Counted from the stretch's first letter, positions 1 to 6,813 are shown. The stretch is DNA of 8,248 bases from Terriglobus sp. (GCA_023265355.1 JAHFTZ010000014.1:1-8248), one strand, 5' to 3'. The notes: a model not told the origin generated them from the letters alone. Numbers and translations are program-made.

Positions 1-1
1 C

Positions 2-934
2 TCCGGCAGTATCGGCGGCACGGTGTTCGACCTCAACGGAGGCATGGTTCCCGAAGCGAAGGTGACCCTCGCGATGGAGGGCAGCGCCAGCGAGACCGTC
101 ATTACTTCGAACGCTGAGGGTGTCTTTCGGTTCTCGAATCTCTCCCCGGGCAAATACAGCGTGACCATCAGTTCGCCCGGCCTGGAAACGCTGAAGACGG
201 ACGAAATCGATCTGCGCGAGGGCCAGAGTCATCAGCTTCCCACGATCGCGTTGCCCTTGTTGCGCACCAGTGCCGACGTTGAGGTCGTTGTAACGCAAAA
301 AGAACTGGCGGTCGAACAAGTCAAAATGGCGGAGAAGCAGCGCGTCCTCGGCATCGTTCCAAACTTCTACAGCAGCTATATCTGGAATGCCGCGCCGCTC
401 CCGGCCAAACAGAAGTTCGACCTGGCGATCAAGACCCGCACCGACCCTGTGGCCTTTGTGATTACGGGCGTTGTGGCTGGCGTCGAGCAGGCCCGGGACC
501 GGTTTCCTGCCTACGGACAAGGCGCTGAGGGGTATGCGAAGCGCTACGGAGCATCCTATGCCACCAGCGCTCTTGGCCGTTTTCTGGGCTTCGCGATCTT
601 CCCGTCCATCTTCCACCAGGACCCGCGCTACTTCTACATGGGGTCGGGAAGCAATTCGACGCGTGCCTGGTATGCCGTCTCCCGGTCCGTTGTGACGCGT
701 GGAGACAACGGCCGCTCCCAGCCGAACTATTCCTACATTCTGGGCAGCTTCGCCGCCGGAGGTATCTCGAATCTTTACCATCCCGCCGAAGATCGCGGTG
801 CCCGGTTAACGGTAGACAACGCCCTGTTGGGCATTGCGGCAAGCTCCATCGGCAATCTGGTGCGCGAATTCGTTCTGCGCAAGTACACGCACAGCGTACC
901 GAACTACGCCCAGGGCAAACCGACGCAGCCCTAG
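2..934 (+). CDS. Carboxypeptidase-regulatory-like domain protein, acidobacterial type (5' truncated)
   Basis: The reading frame is open back to the window edge, and the codons before the first possible GTG (position 23) already encode the start of the domain (SGSIGGTVFD), so the true start lies outside the window. Visible residues 1-75 or so form a CarboxypepD_reg-like beta-sandwich: G-x-V-x-D, then VPEAKVTL, GVFRFSNLSPGKYSVTIS and the end of the domain near LPTIALPL. After a charged linker (KELAVEQVKMAEKQR) comes a second region of about 200 residues with RVLGIVPNFY, AYGQGAEGYAKRYGASYA, QDPRYFYMGSGS, GRSQPNYSYILGS and ISNLYHPAEDRGA. I associate this combination with a large acidobacterial family of unknown function, probably envelope-located. 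The signal peptide would be upstream of the window. No enzymatic motif is visible. The gene ends with TAG and converges on the MFS gene after 6 nt. Confidence 0.8.
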   Translation, partial: SGSIGGTVFDLNGGMVPEAKVTLAMEGSASETVITSNAEGVFRFSNLSPGKYSVTISSPGLETLKTDEIDLREGQSHQLPTIALPLLRTSADVEVVVTQKELAVEQVKMAEKQRVLGIVPNFYSSYIWNAAPLPAKQKFDLAIKTRTDPVAFVITGVVAGVEQARDRFPAYGQGAEGYAKRYGASYATSALGRFLGFAIFPSIFHQDPRYFYMGSGSNSTRAWYAVSRSVVTRGDNGRSQPNYSYILGSFAAGGISNLYHPAEDRGARLTVDNALLGIAASSIGNLVREFVLRKYTHSVPNYAQGKPTQP

Positions 935-940
935 TCAGGT

Positions 941-2236
941 CTAATCTGTGGTGCGAGCGAGATCATCATCCCTGGTCTCGCGCACCGTCAGAAGACCGGC
1001 GAACGAAAGTGCTGCGGCGGTGGCAAGGTAATAGCCGACATACGCCAGGCCGTGATTTCGTGCGAGGTAGGTTGCGGCATAGGGCGCGAGCGATCCGCCC
1101 AGAATGCCCGCAAAGCTGAAGGCGAGCGAGCTTCCCGTGTACCGGACCGGCGTAGGGAAGAGCTCCGAGATGACGGTGCCGAGTGGACCGTAGGTCATGC
1201 CCATCAGCGCCAGGCCCAGCCCCATCATCGCCAGCGCGCCAGTGGTTCCTGCCACGAAGATCTTCGCCATCACCAGACCGAAGAGCGCAATCGCCACCGT
1301 GACCGCTAGCATCACGCGACGTCGGCCACGCTCCGCCAGCAAAGCGGAGATCGGAATCGTGAGCGCAAAGAGGGGAATCACCGCCATCTGCATCAGCAGA
1401 AACTTTCCGCGGCTGAAGCCCAGCGCCGTTGTGCCCCAGGAGAGCGCGAATACCGTCATCAGGTAGAAGAGGACAAAGGTCGCAAGGCACACAAGGATGC
1501 CCGCGAGCAGAGGCCGCGTATGGCGGCGCATGACCGTGAGCATGGGAAACTTCACCTGCTCCTGGCGGTCCATCGCCTTCTGGAAGACGGGCGTCTCGTG
1601 AATCGTCAGGCGAACGTAGAGGCCAAGCAGCACCAGAAGGGCGCTGGCAAGGAAGGGAAGCCGCCATCCAAAGCGGAAGAACTGCTGGTCCGTCAGCAGG
1701 CGCGAGAGCAGCAGAAAGACGCCGCCTGAGAGGAAGAATCCCAGAGGCGCTCCAAGCTGCGGAAACATGCCGTACCAGGCGCGCTTGTTGGGCGGAGCGT
1801 TCTCAATCGCGAGCAGCACGGCACCGCCCCACTCGCCGCCAAGTCCGATCCCCTGCCCAAACCGGCAGAGCGCCAACAGAAGTGGGGCAGCAAAGCCGAT
1901 CGTGGAATACGTCGGCAACGCTCCAATGATGAACGTGGACAGGCCCATCGTAGAGAGGGCGATGACCAGCGTGGTCTTGCGCCCGACGCGGTCGCCAAAA
2001 TGTCCGAAGAGCGCGGAACCGACGGGCCGGGCAAGGAACGCGATGCCAAAGGTAGCGAGCGAGGCAAGCGTTGCCGAGGCCGGGTCGGATGCCGGAAAGA
2101 AGAGCTTCGGAAAAACCAACACCGCCGCCGTCGCGTAGATGTAGAAGTCGAAGAACTCGACCGTCGTGCCGACAAGACTGGCGAAGAGGACCTGGCCGGG
2201 CCGGTTCTTGGGAACGATTGCGTTGTTTTCTGCCAT
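941..2236 (-). CDS. MFS transporter, metabolite:H+ symporter (ProP/ShiA-like) family
   Basis: This is a 431-residue inner-membrane secondary transporter with about twelve hydrophobic segments, the normal size for the MHS branch of the major facilitator superfamily. Diagnostic motifs are GTTVEFFDFYIY in TM1 (residues 23-34), the loop-2/3 motif GHFGDRVGRKTT (78-89), RFGQGIGLGGEWGGA (125-139), WRLPF (191-195), ETPVF after TM6 (214-218) and ELFPTPVRYTG (358-368). Members carry organic acids, shikimate, alpha-ketoglutarate, or proline/betaine with protons; the substrate here cannot be read from the sequence. The start is ATG at 2236-2234, with AGGA and GAGG elements just upstream on the minus strand. 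The gene is divergent from the peroxidase operon and convergent with the regulatory-domain gene. Nothing visible ties its substrate to the redox genes. Confidence 0.93.
   Translation of the reverse strand: MAENNAIVPKNRPGQVLFASLVGTTVEFFDFYIYATAAVLVFPKLFFPASDPASATLASLATFGIAFLARPVGSALFGHFGDRVGRKTTLVIALSTMGLSTFIIGALPTYSTIGFAAPLLLALCRFGQGIGLGGEWGGAVLLAIENAPPNKRAWYGMFPQLGAPLGFFLSGGVFLLLSRLLTDQQFFRFGWRLPFLASALLVLLGLYVRLTIHETPVFQKAMDRQEQVKFPMLTVMRRHTRPLLAGILVCLATFVLFYLMTVFALSWGTTALGFSRGKFLLMQMAVIPLFALTIPISALLAERGRRRVMLAVTVAIALFGLVMAKIFVAGTTGALAMMGLGLALMGMTYGPLGTVISELFPTPVRYTGSSLAFSFAGILGGSLAPYAATYLARNHGLAYVGYYLATAAALSFAGLLTVRETRDDDLARTTD
950..986. other. Interrupted hairpin just beyond the first gene's stop codon
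   Basis: GGTGCG (950-955) pairs with CGCACC (981-986), and after a 2-nt AG bulge CGAGATCA (958-965) pairs with 973-980 (one G-T wobble), leaving a 7-nt loop. For the plus-strand gene ending at 934 it would form 15 nt past the stop, in a suitable place to stop or stabilise transcripts. On the minus strand it lies inside the last codons of the MFS gene. No T-run follows, so a terminator role is only a suggestion. Confidence 0.3.
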
Positions 2237-2254
2237 GTACCTCGATCCTAATAG

Positions 2255-2296
2255 TTAAGGAAGACCTCCCGGCTGGAAATGCGCAGGTATCCTTGA
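2255..2296. promoter_or_regulatory. Imperfect dyad in the divergent MFS/peroxidase intergenic region
   Basis: The only DNA between the two divergent start codons carries an interrupted inverted repeat. TTAAGGA (2255-2261) pairs with TCCTTGA (2290-2296, one G-T pair), and ACCT (2264-2267) pairs with AGGT (2285-2288). The arms are separated by a 2/1-nt internal loop, and 17 nt lie between the inner arms. The position would suit an operator for either or both genes, or a short leader hairpin. No convincing -35/-10 pair was found on either strand, so the promoter itself is not assigned. Confidence 0.3.
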
Positions 2297-2297
2297 A

Positions 2298-2304
2298 GCA
2301 GGAG
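2298..2304 (+). promoter_or_regulatory. Ribosome binding site favouring a TTG start for the peroxidase gene
   Basis: GCAGGAG is the best Shine-Dalgarno match upstream of the peroxidase frame. It lies 9 nt before an in-frame TTG at 2314. The first ATG (2341) has only a G-rich GGTGG stretch nearby, and starting there would leave the signal sequence without its basic N-region. Confidence 0.5.
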
Positions 2305-2313
2305 TCTGGCGTC

Positions 2314-3378
2314 TTGTTCTTTCGTCCCTGGGTGGTGTCGATGACGATGGCAGCGGTCCTTCTGATCGTCTGCGACGGTTGCCGCTCGCATGTGCAGGAC
2401 AAGCCAATCGGCCAGTCAGTCTCCATCCCCATCCCTCTCGGCCTGCCGCCGTTGCCGCTTCCGCGCGACAACCCACCCACTGCGGACGCCGTCGCCCTTG
2501 GACGTGCGCTCTTCTACGACAAACACCTTTCGCAGGATGACTCGCTCTCCTGCTCCTCTTGTCACAACCCTCAGACCTACTTCACCGACGGGCAGAGACT
2601 CTCCAAAGGCCTCGGTGGCCTATCGCTGCGCAATGCTCCCACAGTGATGAACGCGGCGTACCTTCCCTTTCAATTCTGGGATGGCCGCGCCCTCACGCTG
2701 GAGGAGCAGGCAGCGAGTCCCATCGCCGATCCGCTGGAGATGAATCAGCCGCATAACGTCTCGGTGAAGAAGATCGCTGCGAATGGTGAGTACAAGGCGA
2801 TGTTTGTAGAGACCTTTGGCTCAGACGATGTGACGATCGGACGGATTGAGAATGCACTCGCCAGCTTCGAGCGCACGCTTCTCTCCGGCAACTCCGCCTT
2901 CGACCGTTACCAGTACGGTGGCGATCAGACCGCGCTTACGATCTCTCAGGCGCGCGGCCTCGCGGTCTTTCTCGACCCCAACAAGGGCAACTGCGCCTCG
3001 TGCCATACCGTGCGTCCGCACGACGCTCTCTTCACCGACGGCAAATTTCACAACACGGGCGAAGGCGTGGGAGACCTCGACCAGTTCAGCGACATCGGTC
3101 GATATCACGAGACCAAGGTGAAGACCGATACAGGAGCCTTCAAGACTCCAACGCTGCGCAACGTCGCCCATACCGCACCGTATATGCACGACGGTCGCCT
3201 GAAGACCTTGAAAGAAGTCGTCGACTTCTACGCTGGCGGCGGCAACTCCAACCTCTATCTAGATCCCGAGATGAAGAAGATTCATCTCAACGGAACCGAC
3301 CGCGAAGACCTGGTCGCATTCATGCAATCCCTCACCGGCGAGATGCCGCCCAATGTCGGACCTCCCGGCAAGAAGTAG
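2314..3378 (+). CDS. Di-haem cytochrome c peroxidase / MauG-family protein, exported
   Basis: The protein is 354 residues from the TTG at 2314. It belongs to the bacterial di-haem cytochrome c peroxidase/MauG superfamily, whose members reduce H2O2 with electrons from small carriers or carry out high-valent oxidations of partner proteins. A signal sequence (FFRP, then a hydrophobic stretch to about residue 19) ends in CDGC; neither Cys is in a good lipobox, so lipidation is uncertain. Haem 1 is bound by CSSCH (80-84), followed by RNAPTVMNAAYLPFQFWDGR (106-125) with the conserved inter-haem Trp 122. Haem 2 is bound by CASCH (227-231). The C-terminal signature PYMHDGR (289-295) supplies Met 291 as a possible axial ligand. 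Alternative starts are GTG 2332/2335 and ATG 2341; frame extension further upstream is antisense to the MFS gene and unlikely. The cupredoxin gene follows after 11 nt. Confidence 0.88.
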   Translation: MFFRPWVVSMTMAAVLLIVCDGCRSHVQDKPIGQSVSIPIPLGLPPLPLPRDNPPTADAVALGRALFYDKHLSQDDSLSCSSCHNPQTYFTDGQRLSKGLGGLSLRNAPTVMNAAYLPFQFWDGRALTLEEQAASPIADPLEMNQPHNVSVKKIAANGEYKAMFVETFGSDDVTIGRIENALASFERTLLSGNSAFDRYQYGGDQTALTISQARGLAVFLDPNKGNCASCHTVRPHDALFTDGKFHNTGEGVGDLDQFSDIGRYHETKVKTDTGAFKTPTLRNVAHTAPYMHDGRLKTLKEVVDFYAGGGNSNLYLDPEMKKIHLNGTDREDLVAFMQSLTGEMPPNVGPPGKK

Positions 3379-3389
3379 AGGTAAGAGCT

Positions 3390-4151
3390 ATGAAGATGAA
3401 GATCTGTCTGCTGCTGGTTGTTCTGTCCGCAGGATGCTCAAAGAAGAGCAACACTGTTCCCGTCGCCGTTCTCGATGCGCCTGCGTACTTCAAGGTGGAC
3501 GCCGCTAGCGCGGGCTCCATCAGCGGCAAGGTGAAGTTCGCCGGGCCACGCCCACGTCCCCAACTCATCAACATGGAGGAAGACCCGGCCTGCGTGATGG
3601 CGCATGCCGGCAAAGCCTACGACGAATCGCTCGTCGTCGATGCGCACGGAGCGCTTGGGAATGCGTTCGTCTACATCAGCAGAGGCCTCGAAGGGAAGAA
3701 CTTCGAAACGCCGACGACTCCCGTTGTGATCGATCAGCGCGGTTGCTGGTTCCGTCCGCGCCTTCTCGGTCTGCAGACCGGCCAGACTTTCAAGATCGTC
3801 AACTCCGATCCCGTCACGCACAACATTCATCCCATGGCCATGGTGAATCGCGAGTGGAATCATAGCCAGGGCCCTGGTGACGATCCGATGACCCGCCGGT
3901 TTATCAAGCCGGAGATTATGATTCCAGTGAAGTGCAACATCCATAGCTGGATGCACGCGTACATCGGTGTCCTCGATCATCCCTACTTCGCGGTGACAAA
4001 GGATGACGGAAGTTTTGAGATCAAGAATCTTCCTGCGGGAACTTATACAATTTCTATCTGGCAGGAAAAGCTTGGAACACAGGAGCAGCAGATCACGGTA
4101 GCTGCCCAGACAAACGCAACGGCAAACTTTACCTACAAAGGAAAATCATGA
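3390..4151 (+). CDS. Cupredoxin-like lipoprotein with C-terminal carboxypeptidase-regulatory-like domain
   Basis: The protein has 253 residues. The N-terminus MKMKICLLLVVLSAGC is a lipoprotein signal with Cys 16 as the lipidated residue, so the mature protein should be membrane-anchored outside the cytoplasm. The central part resembles plastocyanin-like proteins: SDPVTHNIHPM (139-149) supplies His 144/147, and VKCNIHSWMHAYIGV (180-194) supplies Cys 182, His 185, Met 188 and possibly His 189. This could form a mononuclear copper site. Residues 206-237 (DGSFEIKNLPAGTYTISIW onwards) form a small regulatory-like beta-sandwich, and residues 42-60 (GSISGKVKF) resemble its first strands. Cys 68 and Cys 119 could form a disulfide. 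AGAGG precedes the ATG by 8 nt. The gene overlaps the next by 4 nt, so translation is probably coupled. A role as electron carrier for the adjacent di-haem protein is inferred from context. Confidence 0.8.
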   Translation: MKMKICLLLVVLSAGCSKKSNTVPVAVLDAPAYFKVDAASAGSISGKVKFAGPRPRPQLINMEEDPACVMAHAGKAYDESLVVDAHGALGNAFVYISRGLEGKNFETPTTPVVIDQRGCWFRPRLLGLQTGQTFKIVNSDPVTHNIHPMAMVNREWNHSQGPGDDPMTRRFIKPEIMIPVKCNIHSWMHAYIGVLDHPYFAVTKDDGSFEIKNLPAGTYTISIWQEKLGTQEQQITVAAQTNATANFTYKGKS

Positions 4152-5215
4152 TGCGTCGGAGTTCCCTCGTTCTTCTCGCAGGCCTTGCGGTTACTGTCAC
4201 TGGATGCAACTCGTCGAAGCCGCCCGCCACGCAGGAGAGCCAGCCTGTCCATGCAAACTCACCGCTCAGGATCTACGTCACCAACGAAGTCTCCGGCGAT
4301 CTCTCCGTGATCGATGGTGGATCGTATGAACTCATTGCGAACGTGCCGCTCGGCAAGCGTCCACGCGGCATCCATGCCAGTCCGGATGGCAAGACGCTCT
4401 ATATCGCTCTGAGCGGCTCGCCCATCGCTGGCCCCGATGTGGACGAGAGCACACTTCCTCCGCCGGACAAGAGCGCGGACGGCATTGGCGTCTTCGATGT
4501 CGCACAGAACAAACTCCTCCGCATCATTAAGGGGGGCTCCGATCCTGAGAACTTCGACGTAAGCAAAGATGGCAAGCAGCTTTATATCTCCAACGAAGAC
4601 GTCTCCGCCGTCAGCATTCTGGATATCGCCTCCGGCTCCGTTGTGAAAGAGTTGAAGATCGGCGCACAGCCGGAAGGTGTGAAGACCTCTCCAGACGGTA
4701 AGTTCGTCTACGTTACGTCCGAGGAGACCGGTGAGATTGCCGTGCTCGATCCAGCTGCCGGAAAGATCACCGCTACCTTCAAGGTAGGACACCGCCCGCG
4801 CTCGATCGCCTTCATGCCGGACGGCAAGCGCGCCTACATCAATGCAGAGAACGACGGTACCGTCGTCGTCGTGGATGTTGCAAAGCGCAAAGTGGTGAAG
4901 GCCATATCTATCGGCCAGGCCGGTCTCGTGAAGCCGATGGCGGTTCTGCTTTCGGCCGACGCCAGCAAGCTCTACGTGAGCACGGGGCGCGGTGGCAAGG
5001 TCTTCACCATCGACACGGCCACAGATACAGTTCTCAACTCGGTAGCGGTGGGCAAGCGCCCATGGGGGATCGCGGTCTCGCCCGATGGCAAAACACTCTT
5101 CTCCGCCAATGGGCCGTCGAACGATGTTTCCGTCGTCGATCTCGCCACCAACGCGGTCACGAAGAAGGTCAAAGCGGGAACGGGACCCTGGGGCGTCGTG
5201 GCCCTGCTGCGGTAA
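4148..5215 (+). CDS. YVTN-family seven-bladed beta-propeller lipoprotein
   Basis: The protein has 355 residues. The N-terminus ends in the lipobox VTGC (Cys 20), so it is probably anchored outside the cytoplasm. Seven repeats of about 42 residues are seen, each with a G-x-x-P-x-G turn usually followed by a SPDGK-type hairpin. The turns start near residues 69, 131, 172, 214, 260, 302 and 344. The first spacing is 62 instead of about 42 because of an insertion rich in Pro, Ser and acidic residues (about 90-112). YVTN propellers are usually binding scaffolds; some stand next to quinoprotein or peroxidase genes. No cysteine except the lipid one and no haem motif is present. Two ATGs abut (4148 and 4151): AAGGA (4138-4142) is 5 nt from the first and 8 nt from the second, so the second may be used. 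Both overlap the upstream stop codon. Confidence 0.87.
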   Translation: MMRRSSLVLLAGLAVTVTGCNSSKPPATQESQPVHANSPLRIYVTNEVSGDLSVIDGGSYELIANVPLGKRPRGIHASPDGKTLYIALSGSPIAGPDVDESTLPPPDKSADGIGVFDVAQNKLLRIIKGGSDPENFDVSKDGKQLYISNEDVSAVSILDIASGSVVKELKIGAQPEGVKTSPDGKFVYVTSEETGEIAVLDPAAGKITATFKVGHRPRSIAFMPDGKRAYINAENDGTVVVVDVAKRKVVKAISIGQAGLVKPMAVLLSADASKLYVSTGRGGKVFTIDTATDTVLNSVAVGKRPWGIAVSPDGKTLFSANGPSNDVSVVDLATNAVTKKVKAGTGPWGVVALLR

Positions 5216-5230
5216 CTACCGCGGCAAGGT
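5201..5230. terminator. Inverted repeat centred on two abutting convergent stop codons
   Basis: Bases 5205-5214 (TGCTGCGGTA) pair with 5217-5226 (TACCGCGGCA) with a single G-T wobble. Beyond one mismatch the pairing resumes for three more pairs (5201-5203 with 5228-5230, the outermost a wobble). The centre lies between 5215 and 5216, exactly where the TAA of the propeller gene meets the reversed TAG of the quinoprotein gene. The RNA from either strand would form a strong GC-rich stem. No T-run follows on either strand, so this is not a canonical intrinsic terminator; a bidirectional transcription stop or RNA 3' end is a plausible role. Confidence 0.45.
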
Positions 5231-6757
5231 CCACGCAAACATCACACTTCCGGTACCGGCTACGACGTACTGCCGCCCATCGAGTTCATACGTAATGGGT
5301 GAAGCCTGCATCGACGCACCGGTACCGGAGTGCCATAGCGTCTTGCCATCCTGCGTGTCGAGCGCAAGGATGTTGCCCATCTGGTCTCCGGTAAAGGCGA
5401 GACCTGCAGCCGTCGTGAGAATGCCCGCGCCGCTGCTGTCCCCCAGTTCATGCGTCCAGCGAAACTTGCCCGTCTGATAATCGATGGCCTGGATCACGCC
5501 CTTACCCCACAGACCATAGTCCGCACCCGCCCAGCCGTACGCACCATCCTCCGGCTTGGTGAAGTAGAGGCTATAGCTCGGATGAGCATTCACAAGGAAG
5601 AGACCCGTCTTCGGATCGAAGCTCGGAGAGCGGTAGTTGGTCATACCAGCTTCATCCGGCGCGATTAGACGTCCATCGCGCTTCGGATCTTTTTCAGGAT
5701 TGGGGATAGGGGTTCCATTCTTTCCGATACCCAGCGTCCAGTTCACCGGTCCAAAGGTCGTAGTGGAAAGGTTCTCACCCGTCTTGCGATCCAGCACGAA
5801 GAAGAAGCCGTTGCGCGAAGCCTGCATCAGCATCTTGCGCGGTGTGCCGTGGAAGTCGCCGTCGACGAGCACCGTGGCCTCGGTCGCATCCCAGTCATGC
5901 GTATCGTGCGGCGTCGCCTGGAAGTACCAGGCCATCTTGCCCGTGTCCGGGTTGAGCGCGATGATGCTGCACGTATACAGGTTGTCGCCCGGACGCACGG
6001 TGCCGTTGAGTACAGGCGTCGGATTACCCGTTCCCCAGTACGTCAAATTCAGTTCAGGATCGTAGCTTCCCGTAAGCCATGCCATGCCGCCCGTCGTTGC
6101 TCCTGGCGTTCCCGCAGGCGGCGTCGCATCCCACTGCCACTGCGTCTTGCCAGTCTCCGGATCAATCGAACGGATATAGCCGGTGATGTTATCCGAGTCG
6201 CCGCCCAGACCTACGAGGACATGATCTCGAATGACCAGCGGAGACATCGTCGTCCAGTAGCCCTTGGTCATGTCGCCCACTACGACGTCCCACCGTACTG
6301 TACCGTCCTTCGCGTTCAAAGAGACCAGATGCGCGTCGGGAGTCGTGGTGAAGATGTAGCCCTTGTACATTGCTACGCCGCGCTGGCCAATGTGCTGACC
6401 TTTGTTCGCCGGATAGGTATAGTGCCAGACCAGATGGCCAGAGCGCGCATCCACGGCGTACACGTTGTCGGGAACAGTGAAGTAGAGAATGCCATCGACC
6501 AGGATCGGCGAAGCTTTGATGCCGGCGGCTTGGTTGGTCTGAAAAGCCCACGCCAGCCCGAGATTCTTTACATTTTCTTTGGTAACTCGCGTCAGAGGGC
6601 TGTGCCGTCGAGCCGTATAGTCGCCATGATACGTTGGCCAGCTCTCGGCCTTCGGGTGCAGCAGATCGTCCGCCGTAAGGTTCTGCGACAGCAGCGCCGC
6701 CGATCCCGAGAGTAGAGCGAACCCAAGCAGCGTAGCAAAATGTTTCACACAGTTCAT
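5216..6757 (-). CDS. PQQ-dehydrogenase-like quinoprotein lacking the vicinal cysteines ('empty quinoprotein' type)
   Basis: The protein has 513 residues. A signal peptide (hydrophobic stretch about residues 6-24) precedes a mature start near WPTYHGDYTARRHSPL (40-55), typical of the eight-bladed PQQ alcohol dehydrogenases. Conserved family elements are GGMAW (223-227, the cofactor-stacking Trp region), YWGTGN (240-245, metal-ligand Asn), HDWD (287-290, matching the catalytic Asp and the second Asp two residues on) and SRNGFFFVLDR (314-324, active-site Arg). Two usual elements are missing. The adjacent Cys-Cys before RGVA is replaced by residues of NKGQHIGQ (118-125), and the metal-binding Glu of the G-A-E-Y-G-V-R-G motif is replaced in GGDSDNITG (185-193). 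There is no haem domain. The pattern fits the acidobacterial 'empty quinoprotein' family I recall, so it may not bind PQQ normally. It lies 56 nt downstream of the tri-haem cytochrome gene. Confidence 0.88.
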   Translation of the reverse strand: MNCVKHFATLLGFALLSGSAALLSQNLTADDLLHPKAESWPTYHGDYTARRHSPLTRVTKENVKNLGLAWAFQTNQAAGIKASPILVDGILYFTVPDNVYAVDARSGHLVWHYTYPANKGQHIGQRGVAMYKGYIFTTTPDAHLVSLNAKDGTVRWDVVVGDMTKGYWTTMSPLVIRDHVLVGLGGDSDNITGYIRSIDPETGKTQWQWDATPPAGTPGATTGGMAWLTGSYDPELNLTYWGTGNPTPVLNGTVRPGDNLYTCSIIALNPDTGKMAWYFQATPHDTHDWDATEATVLVDGDFHGTPRKMLMQASRNGFFFVLDRKTGENLSTTTFGPVNWTLGIGKNGTPIPNPEKDPKRDGRLIAPDEAGMTNYRSPSFDPKTGLFLVNAHPSYSLYFTKPEDGAYGWAGADYGLWGKGVIQAIDYQTGKFRWTHELGDSSGAGILTTAAGLAFTGDQMGNILALDTQDGKTLWHSGTGASMQASPITYELDGRQYVVAGTGSVMFAWTLPR

Positions 6758-6813
6758 ATCTATCGAAACCTTTCTTCTCTCTACGGCTGTTGTACTTCGC
6801 TTGAGCGCATCAA

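Noticed and set aside
912..932. AGGGC/GCCCT stem at the end of the first gene
   Set aside because: It has only 5 bp with an 11-nt loop and no T-run, too weak to call against the longer hairpin just downstream.
2071..2313. N-terminal extension of the peroxidase frame upstream of the TTG
   Set aside because: The added residues are Arg/Pro-rich, antisense to the start of the MFS gene, and would bury the signal sequence.
1803..2480. Long minus-strand frame covering the MFS start and the peroxidase start
   Set aside because: It overlaps two well-supported genes and encodes no recognisable domain.
3000..3389. Upstream extension of the cupredoxin frame
   Set aside because: It overlaps the end of the peroxidase gene in another frame and precedes a clear lipoprotein signal that has its own ribosome binding site at 3390.
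4858..4874. GTC trinucleotide run
   Set aside because: It encodes a Val-Val-Val-Val-Asp beta-strand of a propeller blade; the run is explained by codon choice, not a satellite repeat.
5849..6715. A 288-codon open frame on the plus strand opposite the quinoprotein gene
   Set aside because: Its translation is Arg-rich and low in recognisable motifs, and it lies wholly antisense to a gene with clear family signatures; it is a shadow of high G+C codon use.
6758..6813. Possible separate promoter between the cytochrome and quinoprotein genes
   Set aside because: The 56-nt gap shows no convincing -35/-10 pair or hairpin; only a weak AAAGG ribosome binding site is seen, so a shared transcript is the simpler reading.
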